The notes beneath the pieces were generated by a model. That model was not told the origin of the DNA and ran no database searches. It was given only the letters and a program-made list of their open reading frames with translations. From positions 888 to 50,049 of the forward strand of contig NZ_NBVR01000001.1 of NCBI RefSeq assembly GCF_002607735.1: 49,162 nt of DNA, in the 5' to 3' direction. The position numbers and the translations under genes are program-made. This DNA comes from Proteus alimentorum (GTDB lineage Bacteria; Pseudomonadota; Gammaproteobacteria; Enterobacterales; Enterobacteriaceae). This document shows, in pieces, positions 27,564 through 36,870 of the stretch (within the stretch, counting starts at the first letter, position 1; every line of letters begins with the position of its first letter).

Positions 27564-27900
27564 ATAAATTTATTCAGTAAACATCTCTATAAAAATAATC
27601 AAAAATTTTCTCATCTAAGCATCGAGATCTTATCAACAGATATTGGTGCTTTGTCGTTTCTAACTCTTTTTTATCTTATTCACTAAAAATAAAAAAATGA
27701 GGCTTCAATTAGAAAATTTATTTGAATGCCATGTTTATCATATTTATCCCATAATTTTATTTTTCTTATCTTAAATAAACTTCACTCTTAGCCAAAAAAT
27801 GTCATTCAGATCTAATTTTAAAGATATTTTTGCAATACCACTTATATTAATACACTGTTTTTACTAGAATTAGTAAAAAAATATATTAATAGGAGGGTTT
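27564..27900. other. AT-rich intergenic region upstream of the nqrE copy
   Basis: No gene or hairpin stands out in these 340 bases. The right end carries a near-perfect Shine-Dalgarno, AGGAGGG, for the next gene. Confidence 0.5.
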
Positions 27901-28500
27901 ATGCTTGAAAATTACCTTAATATCTTTATTAAGGCAACTTTTGTTGAGAATATGGCACTAAGTTTCTTTTTAGGAATGTGTACTTTTCTTGCTGTTTCTA
28001 AAGAAGTAAAAACCTCATTAAAACTAGGTCTTACTGTAACTGCCTTACTTATTATTGCTACACCTATCAATAATTTAATCTATCATTTTATCCTAAAGAA
28101 AGATGCGATAGTTGAAGGTATTGATCTTAGCTTTCTTAGATATATCACTTTTATTGGCGTTTTAGCTGCATTAGTTCAAATTTTAGAAATGTTTTTAGAT
28201 AAATTTATCCCTTCACTTTATCATTCATTAGGGATCTTTTTGCCTTTATTGACTATTCATTGCGCTATCTTTGGTGCCACTATTTTTATGGTTGAACGTG
28301 ATTACACATTTACAGAATCTGTGATATATGGTGCAGGATGTGGTATAGGCTGGTTGCTTGCGATTATCGCCCTCTCAGGTTTACGTGAAAAAATGAAATA
28401 TTCAGACATCCCGAAAGGATTGAAAGGACTGGGGATCACATTTATCACAGTAGGACTAATGTCACTTGGTTTTATGTCATTCTCTGGTATTTCACTTTAA
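27901..28500 (+). CDS. Solitary NqrE-like membrane subunit of Na+-NQR
   Basis: This 199-residue protein matches NqrE, one of the two homologous membrane subunits of the sodium-pumping NADH:quinone reductase, more closely than RnfA/Rsx[20 protein letters not shown] and [20 protein letters not shown] are NqrE-type. The two conserved cysteines that hold an intramembrane iron-sulfur centre with NqrD are present (in LGMCTF and IHCAIFG). Six membrane segments are expected. No nqrA-D or nqrF lies nearby, and the gene stands alone with its own strong ribosome site and terminator. Proteus has a full nqr operon elsewhere in the genomes I know of, so this would be a second, separate copy. Confidence 0.87.
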   Translation: MLENYLNIFIKATFVENMALSFFLGMCTFLAVSKEVKTSLKLGLTVTALLIIATPINNLIYHFILKKDAIVEGIDLSFLRYITFIGVLAALVQILEMFLDKFIPSLYHSLGIFLPLLTIHCAIFGATIFMVERDYTFTESVIYGAGCGIGWLLAIIALSGLREKMKYSDIPKGLKGLGITFITVGLMSLGFMSFSGISL

Positions 28501-28574
28501 TCGCTTGTTTTTATCTTTAATCTTATGTGAATTTTCATACATCATTAAGATCATTATCGATATGATCTTTATTT

Positions 28575-28606
28575 ATAAACGGAAGGGTTATATACCTTCC
28601 GTTTAT
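28575..28606. terminator. Intrinsic terminator after the nqrE copy
   Basis: A 12-bp perfect stem ATAAACGGAAGG/CCTTCCGTTTAT (28575-28586 with 28595-28606). The rest up to 29200 is AT-rich with no supported gene. Confidence 0.85.
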
Positions 28607-29201
28607 AGCAATTTCGTCTATTTTCTTATTTTTTCTCTATTACAATCTTTTTATCTTCCTCTCACCCATAACGTTAAATTCTCTTATTTATTCTATTATA
28701 TAAACAAAAAATAATTTAATTTATTGTTGTTTTAATCATTATTACTTTTTTATTTTATAAATAGAAATACTTCCATTATTTAAATCTAATTGTTTAAAAA
28801 ACAACTAGCCAATCACATAAAATTAATAATAAATCAACAGGTTAACTATAATCCATCACGATATTCTCTTTTGTATCATTTTTATTCTTTATCTTTAACT
28901 TTTAATATTTAAGAAAAATTAATTAAAAATCAAAGTGTTACAAGACAAATAAATACATTTAATAAATTTATTAATCAGGACAATAAATAATCATAAAGAA
29001 TATTTATAAAATGCCGATACTATTTTTTAGTATTTGAAAAAATCAAAAGGATATATGGCATTAAATCAAAGAGTGACCTAAAAACATATTTTCATTTGTT
29101 TTTTTAATTCTTTGTCTATACCAGTTACAGGAAGTAAAAATAAAACTTAAAAATCAATAAATTACACAGTTATATTTTTATGAAAAAGGAAATAACATTA
29201 C

Positions 29202-30800
29202 ATGTTTAAGAACTTCAAACAACGTTATTTGCCAAACGTCTCTTTTAATATGTCGAGTTTAAAAACAACCACTTTAGTTTGGCTTATTACAGGCTCTTTG
29301 ATCTTACTTCTTGGGCTAGCCTGTGTTTTATTCCTCTCTTCAGTTAATGATTACAAGAGAAACTTAAACACGCTAAATAATATCTACCATGAACAATCAC
29401 TATTAAATAATACTTGGGAAAATCTACTACAAACCCGTAATACCTTAAATAGGGCTAGCTCTCGCCACTTATTAATCATTAATAAAATGGCTACCGCAAA
29501 TACTGACATCTCTTCATTATTACAACAAACTAAAGAAAAACTTCAGAGCGTTGAAAATGGATGGAAAAGTTTCAATAATTTTCCTCATAATGTTGAAGAT
29601 CAGACTTATATACAACAATTAGAGCAAAAATATACTGAACTTAATACAGCACTTATTGAATTTTTAGCCTTTCTAGAACAAGGAAAAACATACGAGTATT
29701 TAAATCAACCAACACAAACCTATCAAGATAATTTTGAGCAAGCTTATACTAACTATCATCAACAGTTAGAAAACTATTACACAGCTTCATTGGATGAAGG
29801 TGAATTACTGTACGATAAAATTATTTATAGCTTAATCATCATTTCAATATTAATTGTTATTTTTTCTTTCTTAGTTCAAGTTGTACTACGAAAAAACTTT
29901 ATTTTACCTTTAAACGCTATAATGAAAAATATCGAAGATATTAGTAATGGAGAATTAGCGACCGATGTAACCACAAAAGGTTTATTGGAAATAAATATTC
30001 TCACTGCTAATATTCAAAAAATGCGAGATCAGATAAAGCGGATCGTCAATAACATCAATAACAGCTCTGGCCTTATTAATTCAGAATTAAGTGATATTGC
30101 GGTTATGAACAATAATCTTGCTATTCGTGTTGAGCAACAATCAGCCGCCGTCCTAGAAACCTCAGCAGGAATACGACAATTAAGCGTTACATCAAAACAA
30201 CATGCAGAAAATACACAAGCATCATGCGATTTAGTAACAAAAACAGATACAATGATCCATCAAAGTAATGAGATGCTCGCTAATGTTGTTGAAAATATGC
30301 ATGAAGTTGTCACGTTCTCTGAACAAATTAACGATATTACCTCTACGATCGACAATATCGCTTTCCAAACAAACCTATTGGCTTTAAATGCTGCCGTAGA
30401 AGCGGCAAGAGTAGGTGAACATGGAAAAGGTTTTGCGGTTGTTGCTAAAGAAGTAAGAGAATTATCCATTAGCTGTAATTTGGCATCAAAAGAGATAAAA
30501 GTCCTTGTCGCTAATTCAAGTAAAAAAATAAATCAGTGTTTTCAGCTAGCCGCTAACGCAAACGATAATATGATAGATATTTCTAAACATACTGAAAATA
30601 TTAATGAGATGATCCACGATATTTCTATTTCTACAAATGAACAAAGTAATGGTATTGCCCAAATTGAAGATGCAATAAATCAATTAGATCAAACAACACA
30701 AGCTAACTCAACAATGACACGAGAATTAGTCAGTTCATTAGATTCTTTGCAAACACAATCAGATAGGCTAAAACAAGAATTAACTGTTTTTCATCAGTAA
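29202..30800 (+). CDS. Methyl-accepting chemotaxis protein
   Basis: This is a transmembrane chemoreceptor of 532 residues. It has a short cytoplasmic N-terminus, TM1 (about 22-48), a periplasmic helical sensor (about 49-200), TM2 (about 205-230), a HAMP linker (about 232-285) and a signalling domain. The hairpin tip that binds CheA/CheW is seen at about 389-420 ([20 protein letters not shown]). The C-terminus ends [10 protein letters not shown] with no NWETF-like pentapeptide, so it probably relies on other receptors for efficient methylation. The ligand is unknown. It is a single gene with a terminator. Confidence 0.92.
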   Translation: MFKNFKQRYLPNVSFNMSSLKTTTLVWLITGSLILLLGLACVLFLSSVNDYKRNLNTLNNIYHEQSLLNNTWENLLQTRNTLNRASSRHLLIINKMATANTDISSLLQQTKEKLQSVENGWKSFNNFPHNVEDQTYIQQLEQKYTELNTALIEFLAFLEQGKTYEYLNQPTQTYQDNFEQAYTNYHQQLENYYTASLDEGELLYDKIIYSLIIISILIVIFSFLVQVVLRKNFILPLNAIMKNIEDISNGELATDVTTKGLLEINILTANIQKMRDQIKRIVNNINNSSGLINSELSDIAVMNNNLAIRVEQQSAAVLETSAGIRQLSVTSKQHAENTQASCDLVTKTDTMIHQSNEMLANVVENMHEVVTFSEQINDITSTIDNIAFQTNLLALNAAVEAARVGEHGKGFAVVAKEVRELSISCNLASKEIKVLVANSSKKINQCFQLAANANDNMIDISKHTENINEMIHDISISTNEQSNGIAQIEDAINQLDQTTQANSTMTRELVSSLDSLQTQSDRLKQELTVFHQ

Positions 30801-30823
30801 ACGTTAAAGTCTATCCACATCAT

Positions 30824-30853
30824 GAAAGCTATCTTAATCTTAGGATAGCTTTC
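30824..30853. terminator. Bidirectional terminator between the chemoreceptor and ycdX
   Basis: A 10-bp stem GAAAGCTATC/GATAGCTTTC lies between convergent genes. Confidence 0.85.
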
Positions 30854-30875
30854 TTATTACTGATTTAAACCAATA

Positions 30876-31613
30876 TTAAAAATGGCTAAATTCAGGGATC
30901 TCTTTTTTACCGTGTGATTTTAGAAAATCTAACACCCTTCTTGGAGTTACATTTAATATACGCTCTTGTGGAAAATCTATTTGGGCTAATACTTCTAATA
31001 CTCGATCAAAACTTCCTAGTGAAGAAGCAATGTGTGAATCAGAGCCTAATGCAATTAAACCTCCTGCATCACGCACGGCTTTCGCTATTTCTATGCAATT
31101 TTTCTCACTACCTACTCTAGAATGAATAAATGATGAGTTATTCATTTCTAAAGCAACATTATAAGTAGAAGCTGCTTTTGCAACTTCAGCAATATCGATT
31201 GGATATTTCGGATTACCTGGATGTGTAATCATTTGAACACAACCACTTGCTATTGTTGCAATTAACGCTTTTGTATTATCAACAAGACCTAATGAACTCA
31301 TTACTGGATCATGAAAACCAGCAAGCACAATATCTAATTTCTTGCTCATTTTCTCACTACAATCTGTTTCGCCTTTAATATTTTTAATATTCGCTTCTAT
31401 ACCATAAAGAATACCAACACCATCAATAATACGAGGGATCACTGGTAAGTTAGAAAAATGCCATTCATGAGGTGCATCATCCATATCTGGGCCATGGTCA
31501 GTAATTGCAAACAATTGAATTCCCTGCTTTTTAGCTTGTTGGAAATATTCACTAACTGTACTGTAAGCATGTGTACTAGCAATAGTATGAGCATGTAAAT
31601 CAACAGGATACAT
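30876..31613 (-). CDS. ycdX: PHP-family phosphatase YcdX
   Basis: This PHP-domain metal-dependent phosphatase of 245 residues has the same length as E. coli YcdX, a trinuclear zinc enzyme linked to swarming. Metal-ligand motifs are DLHAHT near the N-terminus, [21 protein letters not shown] and SDSHIAS. The start at 31613 follows AAGGAG at 6 bases; an upstream TTG is less likely. The link with swarming is notable in a Proteus-type organism and in a gene convergent with a chemoreceptor. Confidence 0.93.
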   Translation of the reverse strand: MYPVDLHAHTIASTHAYSTVSEYFQQAKKQGIQLFAITDHGPDMDDAPHEWHFSNLPVIPRIIDGVGILYGIEANIKNIKGETDCSEKMSKKLDIVLAGFHDPVMSSLGLVDNTKALIATIASGCVQMITHPGNPKYPIDIAEVAKAASTYNVALEMNNSSFIHSRVGSEKNCIEIAKAVRDAGGLIALGSDSHIASSLGSFDRVLEVLAQIDFPQERILNVTPRRVLDFLKSHGKKEIPEFSHF

Positions 31614-31933
31614 AAACAACTCCTTTCTAAAAACACCTTATGAGCATCGATAAGATGGATTTTCTTAAATATAAGATCTACCTAAAATTAATTATTAATT
31701 TCAGTAAAAGTACGTAACAACCAACAAGCAATGTACTATCTACTTTACTTTTTCTCACATTAGTAAGAAATGAAGATAAATTTTGATAAATATGCTTTAA
31801 TCTTTAACATACTATTTAATATCAAATAGATAAATAAAGTTTCACTTTAGTACTATACACAAGAATTTTGAAAACACATTATATTGTGCCATTTCATTTT
31901 AAATCTGGTTTTCAACTTTATAAAAGGTTATTT
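31614..31933. other. Intergenic region between ycdX and the HicB-like gene
   Basis: This 320-base AT-rich region holds two divergent promoters. I looked for a HicA toxin frame (about 60 codons with a double-stranded-RNA-binding fold) before the HicB-like gene and found none. Confidence 0.55.
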
Positions 31934-32371
31934 ATGTTCAACTATCCAGCAGTCGCTCATTTTGATGAAGAAAGTGAAACTTACGAAATTACCTACCGTG
32001 ATTTTGATAATATACACGCTGTTGCTTATACAGAAGATGATATTGAACTAGAAGCCTCTGATATTTTACATGTAGGCCTTGAAGAATTTGTTGCGAGTAA
32101 ACTGCCTATTCCTGCCCCATCCAGAGCACAATCAGGTGATTTTATTGTCTATTTACCTCTGATTAGCTGTTTAAAAATTGCATTACATAATGCGATGTTA
32201 GAAACAAAGACAAAAAAATCTGATCTTGCAAGAAAGATGAATTTAACGAGTGCACAAATAGAGCGCTTACTTGAAATTAATCAAACCTCAAAAATAGACA
32301 GTCTAGAGCAAGCACTTTATTTATTAGGATATTCTATTTCTGTCAGCGTTAATAAAGATATTAAACAATAG
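31934..32371 (+). CDS. HicB-like antitoxin/regulator without a HicA partner
   Basis: This 145-residue protein has the two-part HicB layout: an N-terminal degraded RNase H-like HicB domain (YPAVAHFDEESETYEITYRD) and a C-terminal helix-turn-helix (KSDLARKMNLTSAQIERLLEI). The start at 31934 is fixed by AAAAGG upstream. An earlier in-frame TTG at 31868 would add a tail not seen in HicB. There is no hicA before or after it. It may act as a free-standing transcription factor or as an orphan antitoxin. A shared hairpin with lip follows. Confidence 0.82.
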   Translation: MFNYPAVAHFDEESETYEITYRDFDNIHAVAYTEDDIELEASDILHVGLEEFVASKLPIPAPSRAQSGDFIVYLPLISCLKIALHNAMLETKTKKSDLARKMNLTSAQIERLLEINQTSKIDSLEQALYLLGYSISVSVNKDIKQ

Positions 32372-32382
32372 TATTAAATAAA

Positions 32383-32409
32383 AATGGCTCTAAATCGATT
32401 AGAGCCATT
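32383..32409. terminator. Bidirectional terminator between hicB-like and lip
   Basis: A 10-bp perfect stem AATGGCTCTA/TAGAGCCATT has a 7-base loop and lies between convergent genes. Confidence 0.85.
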
Positions 32410-32445
32410 CGGACTAGATTATTTCACAACAAGTACTCAGGATAA

Positions 32446-33309
32446 TTAAAGCTTTTTACTTGCTAAAAAATTCGCATGGTTTGTATAAATAGCAACAATA
32501 TTTTCACCACGCCCTACTAACCCTGCAACCTGATTCACCATATCCAGATGATCTTCAGCATAATCATCTTTAATCAGTTTACCTAAACGCATACTTGTAC
32601 GACCTACCAAACCATCATTTTCACGTTCAGTAAAGAATGCACTTAATACACGCATTGCTGCATGAGTAGGATCCAGTAAATTGCCTTTTTCACCCGCAAT
32701 CAATCCTTGGATATAGCTACCAAATGAATAATAGTGAACGCCATTTACGACTTCTTTACCTTCACCACCACGAATGGCAGGCAGCCCTTGTGGGTACTTT
32801 TTATTAAATTCAGTTACATTTTCAGTTGTTAACGCTTCTAATGCAGCAACGGCATCTTGTGGATTGCCACGATTACCTGAAAATGCAGAAATAATAGTAC
32901 CAATAGCTTTCATTACTGCATCAGCAATATATTCTGGCACACTATCCTTGCGCATAATACGTCGTACTAAATCTGCAATCTCTGAGCCATGGTTTACACC
33001 ATTCACAGAAGTAACAGAAGCAATGTTCTTCGCATGTTTTGCAGCAACATAACGGCAAGCTAATGGGCCTTGGCTATGGCCAATTAAATTTACTTTTTTT
33101 GCTTTTGTTTCTTTGAGAACTTTTTGCACAAATTCCCAAAGTTGTTCACCACGAACTTCGTTAGAGTTAAATGCAGAAAGAGATGCAGTGAAAACTTTAT
33201 GACCATCCTTTTCTAAGGCATCCGCGATGCCATAAAAATAAGGATAACCGACGATATCATCAAAACCTGATAAGCCATGAACTAAAATAATTGGATATGT
33301 AGTTGACAT
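32446..33309 (-). CDS. lip: Triacylglycerol lipase, Proteus family I.1
   Basis: This alpha/beta-hydrolase lipase has 287 residues, the same as the characterised Proteus mirabilis lipase. The oxyanion region LVHGLSGF is near the N-terminus, and the nucleophile S79 lies in GHSQG. The Asp and His of the triad are expected in ENDGLVG and the region near DYAEDHLDM. There is no signal peptide and no cysteine pair, as is usual for this foldase-independent group. The start at 33309 follows AAGGAG; the GTG at 33318 overlaps that site. From memory it is close to, but clearly not identical with, the P. mirabilis sequence, which suggests another Proteus species or a divergent copy. Confidence 0.93.
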   Translation of the reverse strand: MSTTYPIILVHGLSGFDDIVGYPYFYGIADALEKDGHKVFTASLSAFNSNEVRGEQLWEFVQKVLKETKAKKVNLIGHSQGPLACRYVAAKHAKNIASVTSVNGVNHGSEIADLVRRIMRKDSVPEYIADAVMKAIGTIISAFSGNRGNPQDAVAALEALTTENVTEFNKKYPQGLPAIRGGEGKEVVNGVHYYSFGSYIQGLIAGEKGNLLDPTHAAMRVLSAFFTERENDGLVGRTSMRLGKLIKDDYAEDHLDMVNQVAGLVGRGENIVAIYTNHANFLASKKL

Positions 33310-33538
33310 ATTTTCCACTCCTTGGGTTTAAATTAATCTATTTAATTTGCTAAACATCCTATTAGCAATACTTAAAACAACATTTAGAATACAAAATTTA
33401 AAATACAATCTTTGACGTACAAAAATTATAGTAAACATCGTATTTTGATACCTTAATTGCTCTAAGTGTTATAAGCATAATCTCTATTTTACGATCGTAA
33501 AGCATTATTTTTATCAATTCTAAATTTTATTTATAATC

Positions 33539-33883
33539 TTAATTAACACCTGAGAAAATCAGCATACCTTCAATCACACCTTCTGCTTTTTTCAGTTTTT
33601 TTCCAATATAAGTATCTGAACACCGCTCATATTTTGCAAGCTGAATAAACGTTTTACCAAAAACATAATAATTAATAAGCAACTGATAATCCTCTTTATT
33701 GTGCATCATCAACCTTCTCATTAAATCATTGATAATATTAGCATTATGATGAGTACATTTTTTTCTTAACTTTATACGTTCTGGAATAAGCTCTTTTTTA
33801 TTATTATTCAATAAATTAATAGCATTTTGATCATTGGCTATCCATGATCCCCACTCTTCTAAAGTTTTTGAAATGTTTTCCAT
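33539..33883 (-). CDS. Phage antitermination protein Q-like (PF06530 type)
   Basis: This 114-residue protein resembles the lambdoid antitermination Q family: an N-terminal TLEEWGSWIAND segment, a middle Cys/His stretch (KKCTHHNANII), then a sigma-like helix-turn-helix (YVFGKTFIQLAKYERCSDTYIGKKL) closing with AEGVIEGML. Such proteins let RNA polymerase read through late phage terminators. The start at 33883 follows AAGG at 8 bases. No other phage genes (lysis, head, tail, integrase) lie around it, so it is a lone remnant or a domesticated regulator. Confidence 0.75.
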   Translation of the reverse strand: MENISKTLEEWGSWIANDQNAINLLNNNKKELIPERIKLRKKCTHHNANIINDLMRRLMMHNKEDYQLLINYYVFGKTFIQLAKYERCSDTYIGKKLKKAEGVIEGMLIFSGVN

Positions 33884-34147
33884 ATTAACATCCTTATTTT
33901 TCCATAGAGAAATAATCGCGTCCTGCAATCGTTTAATAACAATCCATTAATACTTAATGAATATTGATATTAATATAGTGTTCAACGTATAATTTACAAC
34001 TTGGATTTATAAAGATATTGATTTTTGAACTTAATTTATTGATAGAAATGAAAAATAAAGGAGATACTACTAGCCACTTTAATTAAAAACCAAATCTATA
34101 AAGAGTATTTTCTCTTAAAATGGCTATAAATGATAAAAGAGTAATAA

Positions 34148-34924
34148 TTATGGTAATACTTCTTCAGGACGTAAAGTGAGTACTTCATACCCTGTTGCTG
34201 TTACTAAAATAGTATGTTCTGATTGAGCTGATAACTTTTTATCTCTTGTCACAACAGTCCAACCATCTTTTTTAGTTTTTATTTTAGCGCCGCCTTGGTT
34301 TATCATTGGCTCAATTGTAAAAGTCATACCTTCTTTTAATTCAACACCTTGCCCTTTGATACCATAATGTAGTACCTGTGGTGCTTCATGCATCTCTCTT
34401 CCTATTCCATGCCCACAGTATTCTCTCACTACACTATAACCATGACTTTGCGCACAGCTTTGAATAGCATGTCCAATATCGCCTAATGTCGCCCCCGGTT
34501 TTACTTCCTTAATACCTTCCCACATTGCTTGATACGTTGTTTTTGCTAGTTTTCGCGCAATAGGAGATGCCTCTGGCATAATATACATTTTACTCGAGTC
34601 AGCAATAAATCCATTTTTTTCTAGTGTAATATCAACATTAATAATGTCTTTACTTTTAAGACGCTCATCTGATTTTGGTACGCCATGGCAAACAACTTCA
34701 TTGATAGATGTATTTAACACATATTCATAACCATACTGCCCCTTACTTGCTGGTCTTGATTGAAGTTCATTGACAATAAAATCCTCAACTTTATCGTTAA
34801 TCTCTAGTGTAGAAACACCTGGTACAATAAAATCATCAAGCATTGTAAAAACTTTCGCCAATAAACGCCCTGACTCCCGCATTAATTCAATTTCATCAGC
34901 TGTTTTAATCGTTATTTTATCCAC
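34148..34924 (-). CDS. Type I methionine aminopeptidase paralogue (Map)
   Basis: This 258-residue type I methionine aminopeptidase removes N-terminal Met. All catalytic and metal residues are present: H80, D98, D109, H172, E205 and E236, each one residue beyond the E. coli numbering. It starts at a GTG with AGAGGA upstream, 11 bases after the ParD-like gene, so the two form an operon. It is not in the rpsB-tsf setting of the essential map gene, so I take it for a second copy. Pairing with a ParD-like protein is a recurring arrangement in enterobacteria. Confidence 0.88.
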   Translation of the reverse strand: MDKITIKTADEIELMRESGRLLAKVFTMLDDFIVPGVSTLEINDKVEDFIVNELQSRPASKGQYGYEYVLNTSINEVVCHGVPKSDERLKSKDIINVDITLEKNGFIADSSKMYIMPEASPIARKLAKTTYQAMWEGIKEVKPGATLGDIGHAIQSCAQSHGYSVVREYCGHGIGREMHEAPQVLHYGIKGQGVELKEGMTFTIEPMINQGGAKIKTKKDGWTVVTRDKKLSAQSEHTILVTATGYEVLTLRPEEVLP

Positions 34925-34935
34925 TTTTTTTCCTC

Positions 34936-35133
34936 TTATTCTACTTCTTGCTTAATGGCTTCTTTTTCCAGCATTTCATTGATAATCATTGGAAACGTTT
35001 TATCTGGGTTTAACTCTGCTTGAATGCCAATTTTTATCCAAAACTCTGCCTGAGCATTAACAGAGCGTGACATTACATTGCTTGCTTTTCGCAAGTACTC
35101 ATGTAATTCATCAGAAATTTTTACAATACCCAC
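34936..35133 (-). CDS. ParD-like protein, first gene of the Map operon
   Basis: This 65-residue protein fits the ParD_like family: GIVKISDELHEYLRKAS, SRSVNAQAEFWIKIG and AELNPDKTF are characteristic. It probably has a ribbon-helix-helix DNA-binding fold, like the antitoxin ParD. The GTG at 35133 is the start because AAGGATT precedes it and the protein then begins exactly as its relatives do. It lies 11 bases before the map paralogue. No ParE toxin is present. Whether it controls the operon or binds Map is unknown. Confidence 0.8.
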   Translation of the reverse strand: MGIVKISDELHEYLRKASNVMSRSVNAQAEFWIKIGIQAELNPDKTFPMIINEMLEKEAIKQEVE

Positions 35134-35245
35134 GCCAATCCTTATATACAGATCATAATAAAACATATACGCTCTATAATAGAATCAAACTCTTCTTCTT
35201 TCAATTGCTATTCGATACTGATATAGGCATAAAATGCCTAAATCA

Positions 35246-35281
35246 GAAAATAAGGAAAATAAGGAAAATAAGGAAAATAAG
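35246..35281. repeat. Short tandem repeat, 4 x 9 bp
   Basis: Four perfect head-to-tail copies of GAAAATAAG lie between the ParD-like gene and a lipoprotein gene, outside any gene I support. Perfect short repeats of this kind often vary in number between isolates. Confidence 0.85.
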
Positions 35282-35450
35282 AGGAAATAAAACTCAAAAT
35301 AGAGAGATCCTATTTTTGCTTTTCATATACTTCATTATAGCCATACATAAATTTATAACACTTGGCTTCAAACTATCTTTATTATTAATAAGATCTAAAA
35401 AATCATTATCAGCCAGTAGTCATTACTGGCATAGATAATAGTGTTAATTT

Positions 35451-35696
35451 TTAATAAGAAGCCATGATCTGTAAATCAGGTTTTTCTCCTCGCATAATAG
35501 CCCGCTGTTGTTCATGAACAGCTTCATTAATTGCTTTTTGCTCTCCTGGTGTTCGAGTATTCTTACCACAAACTAATGCAGAACACACTGGGCTGCCTAT
35601 TCTATGGTTTCCTGAATTACCCGTACTAAAAGTAACGTTATCAGTAGTACAGCCTAGTAATAGAAAAGATAATAAGAAGGTAATTGCTATACGCAT
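35451..35696 (-). CDS. Small putative lipoprotein (81 aa)
   Basis: The signal sequence ends in a lipobox, LLLGC, with Cys at residue 16 as the lipidation site. The residue after Cys is Thr, so outer-membrane sorting is expected. The mature part is about 65 residues, with two further cysteines (PVCSALVCGKN) that may form a disulfide, then a charged helix. I do not recognise the family. It lies just after a second lipoprotein gene on the same strand, 43 bases apart, so they are probably one transcript. Confidence 0.72.
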   Translation of the reverse strand: MRIAITFLLSFLLLGCTTDNVTFSTGNSGNHRIGSPVCSALVCGKNTRTPGEQKAINEAVHEQQRAIMRGEKPDLQIMASY

Positions 35697-35739
35697 AATT
35701 TTTCCATATAAATTAAATTTTTAAACTGGTATTAAAATA

Positions 35740-36141
35740 TTAATAGGCATCAAAAGTATAATGTGGCTTTTGTTTCCATTTGAATTCAACTGTTTGTTTT
35801 TTTTCATTCCAAATAGGCTCAGGAACTGGCATGGTAAAGCTTATTTTTTGAATAGGCTTTAATGTTGAATTATTATTATTTAAATACTGATTGTTTATTG
35901 ATGGACTTTTCTCATTCAAACCAACTTTAAAAACTTGTCCAAGTCTTTGTTTTTCTTCTTGCACTTCCATTTCAAAGCGAGATTGTTTTCCTAACATAAA
36001 AACCAAGTTATTATTAACTGCGTGACTATCAAGAGTGGGATTATCGGTGTGTGTTTCAATTGATTTAGACTCGGTTGCTTTATTAGTGGTACACCCTGAG
36101 CATATAAATACAGAAAGTAATAAAAATAAAAAGTAATACAT
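35740..36141 (-). CDS. Putative lipoprotein (133 aa)
   Basis: A hydrophobic leader is followed by the lipobox ICSGC, with Cys at residue 17, then Thr-Thr-Asn, again fitting outer-membrane sorting. The mature part is hydrophilic and rich in Asn, Lys and Ser, ending in a Trp- and Tyr-containing segment (VEFKWKQKPHYTFDAY). There is no known domain. It is upstream of the 35451-35696 lipoprotein and likely co-transcribed with it. Confidence 0.68.
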   Translation of the reverse strand: MYYFLFLLLSVFICSGCTTNKATESKSIETHTDNPTLDSHAVNNNLVFMLGKQSRFEMEVQEEKQRLGQVFKVGLNEKSPSINNQYLNNNNSTLKPIQKISFTMPVPEPIWNEKKQTVEFKWKQKPHYTFDAY

Positions 36142-36810
36142 AAATTGAATATCAATAAGAAATAGGAGTAATAATTATTCCATAAAATTGATTCATCAAC
36201 AAAATAAATTTCACTACTTATATAAAAAATAAAGAAACCCTCTCATAAAATGAGGATAGAAAATAATTTAAGCTATTATTTAGCAAAAAATGAAAAATAA
36301 AAAAGTGACCTAACCTAAATAATTGGAGTTATAAGATCACACTCATTCGCAATTAATAAGAATAAAAAAATCACGTTCAACCGGACTATATAGTAACTGA
36401 CTATATTAAACTATTATCATATAGAAATAAAAAATCTCTATAATTTTAGCTATTATAAGGCTTATCGCAATAAAATAAAATTTATTGACCTGATGACATT
36501 TTTTGCCATTAACTCAAAGAATAATAAAATATGGGTAAGTATTATCTTAATTAAACTCATGGGATAATTATGACAAGATTTCACCCGTAATTACAGATGC
36601 ATATAAAAAATGGAAAAAAGAAGTAAATAATTAAATCCCTTTCTAAACGTCATTTGATACCCTACATTATTAGCAATAAGTTATTTAAACAATAATTAAC
36701 TTATTACTCATTACATTAACATTTTTATATTCTAAAAAACATCTTATCTGGTTTATTTATTTTGACGTGATCTATATAAAAGAATAATGCGTTATTCTTA
36801 TATATAGTTG
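36142..36810. other. Long AT-rich intergenic region with a possible gene remnant
   Basis: About 670 bases lie between divergent units. At 36563-36635 a plus-strand frame reads NSWDNYDKISPVITDAYKKW then KKEVNN and a stop. It looks like a protein C-terminus but has no start and a stop just upstream. Apart from that I see no gene. Confidence 0.4.
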
Positions 36811-36870
36811 CTCCGTACTTAATAGGTTCTATTAGTCAGGGGGGAACACCCCCATCAACGGAGGTTTTTG
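36811..36870 (+). promoter_or_regulatory. Possible ribosome-site-masking leader of the yedE gene
   Basis: CTCCGT (36811-36816) is complementary to ACGGAG (36858-36863), which is the ribosome-binding site. Between them lies a G5/C5 hairpin with an AACA loop (36840-36844 with 36849-36853). Folding would hide the Shine-Dalgarno. No known riboswitch class is recognised. The pairing is seen; control is inference. Confidence 0.45.

Noticed and set aside
28466-28714. 82-codon plus-strand frame after the nqrE copy
   Set aside because: It overlaps nqrE out of frame and runs through the nqrE terminator; it is made of T-rich codons only.
35067-35438. 123-codon plus-strand open frame across the 9-bp repeat
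   Set aside because: It overlaps the ParD-like gene on the other strand, has no ribosome site, and its KIRKIRKIR stretch is just the tandem repeat translated.
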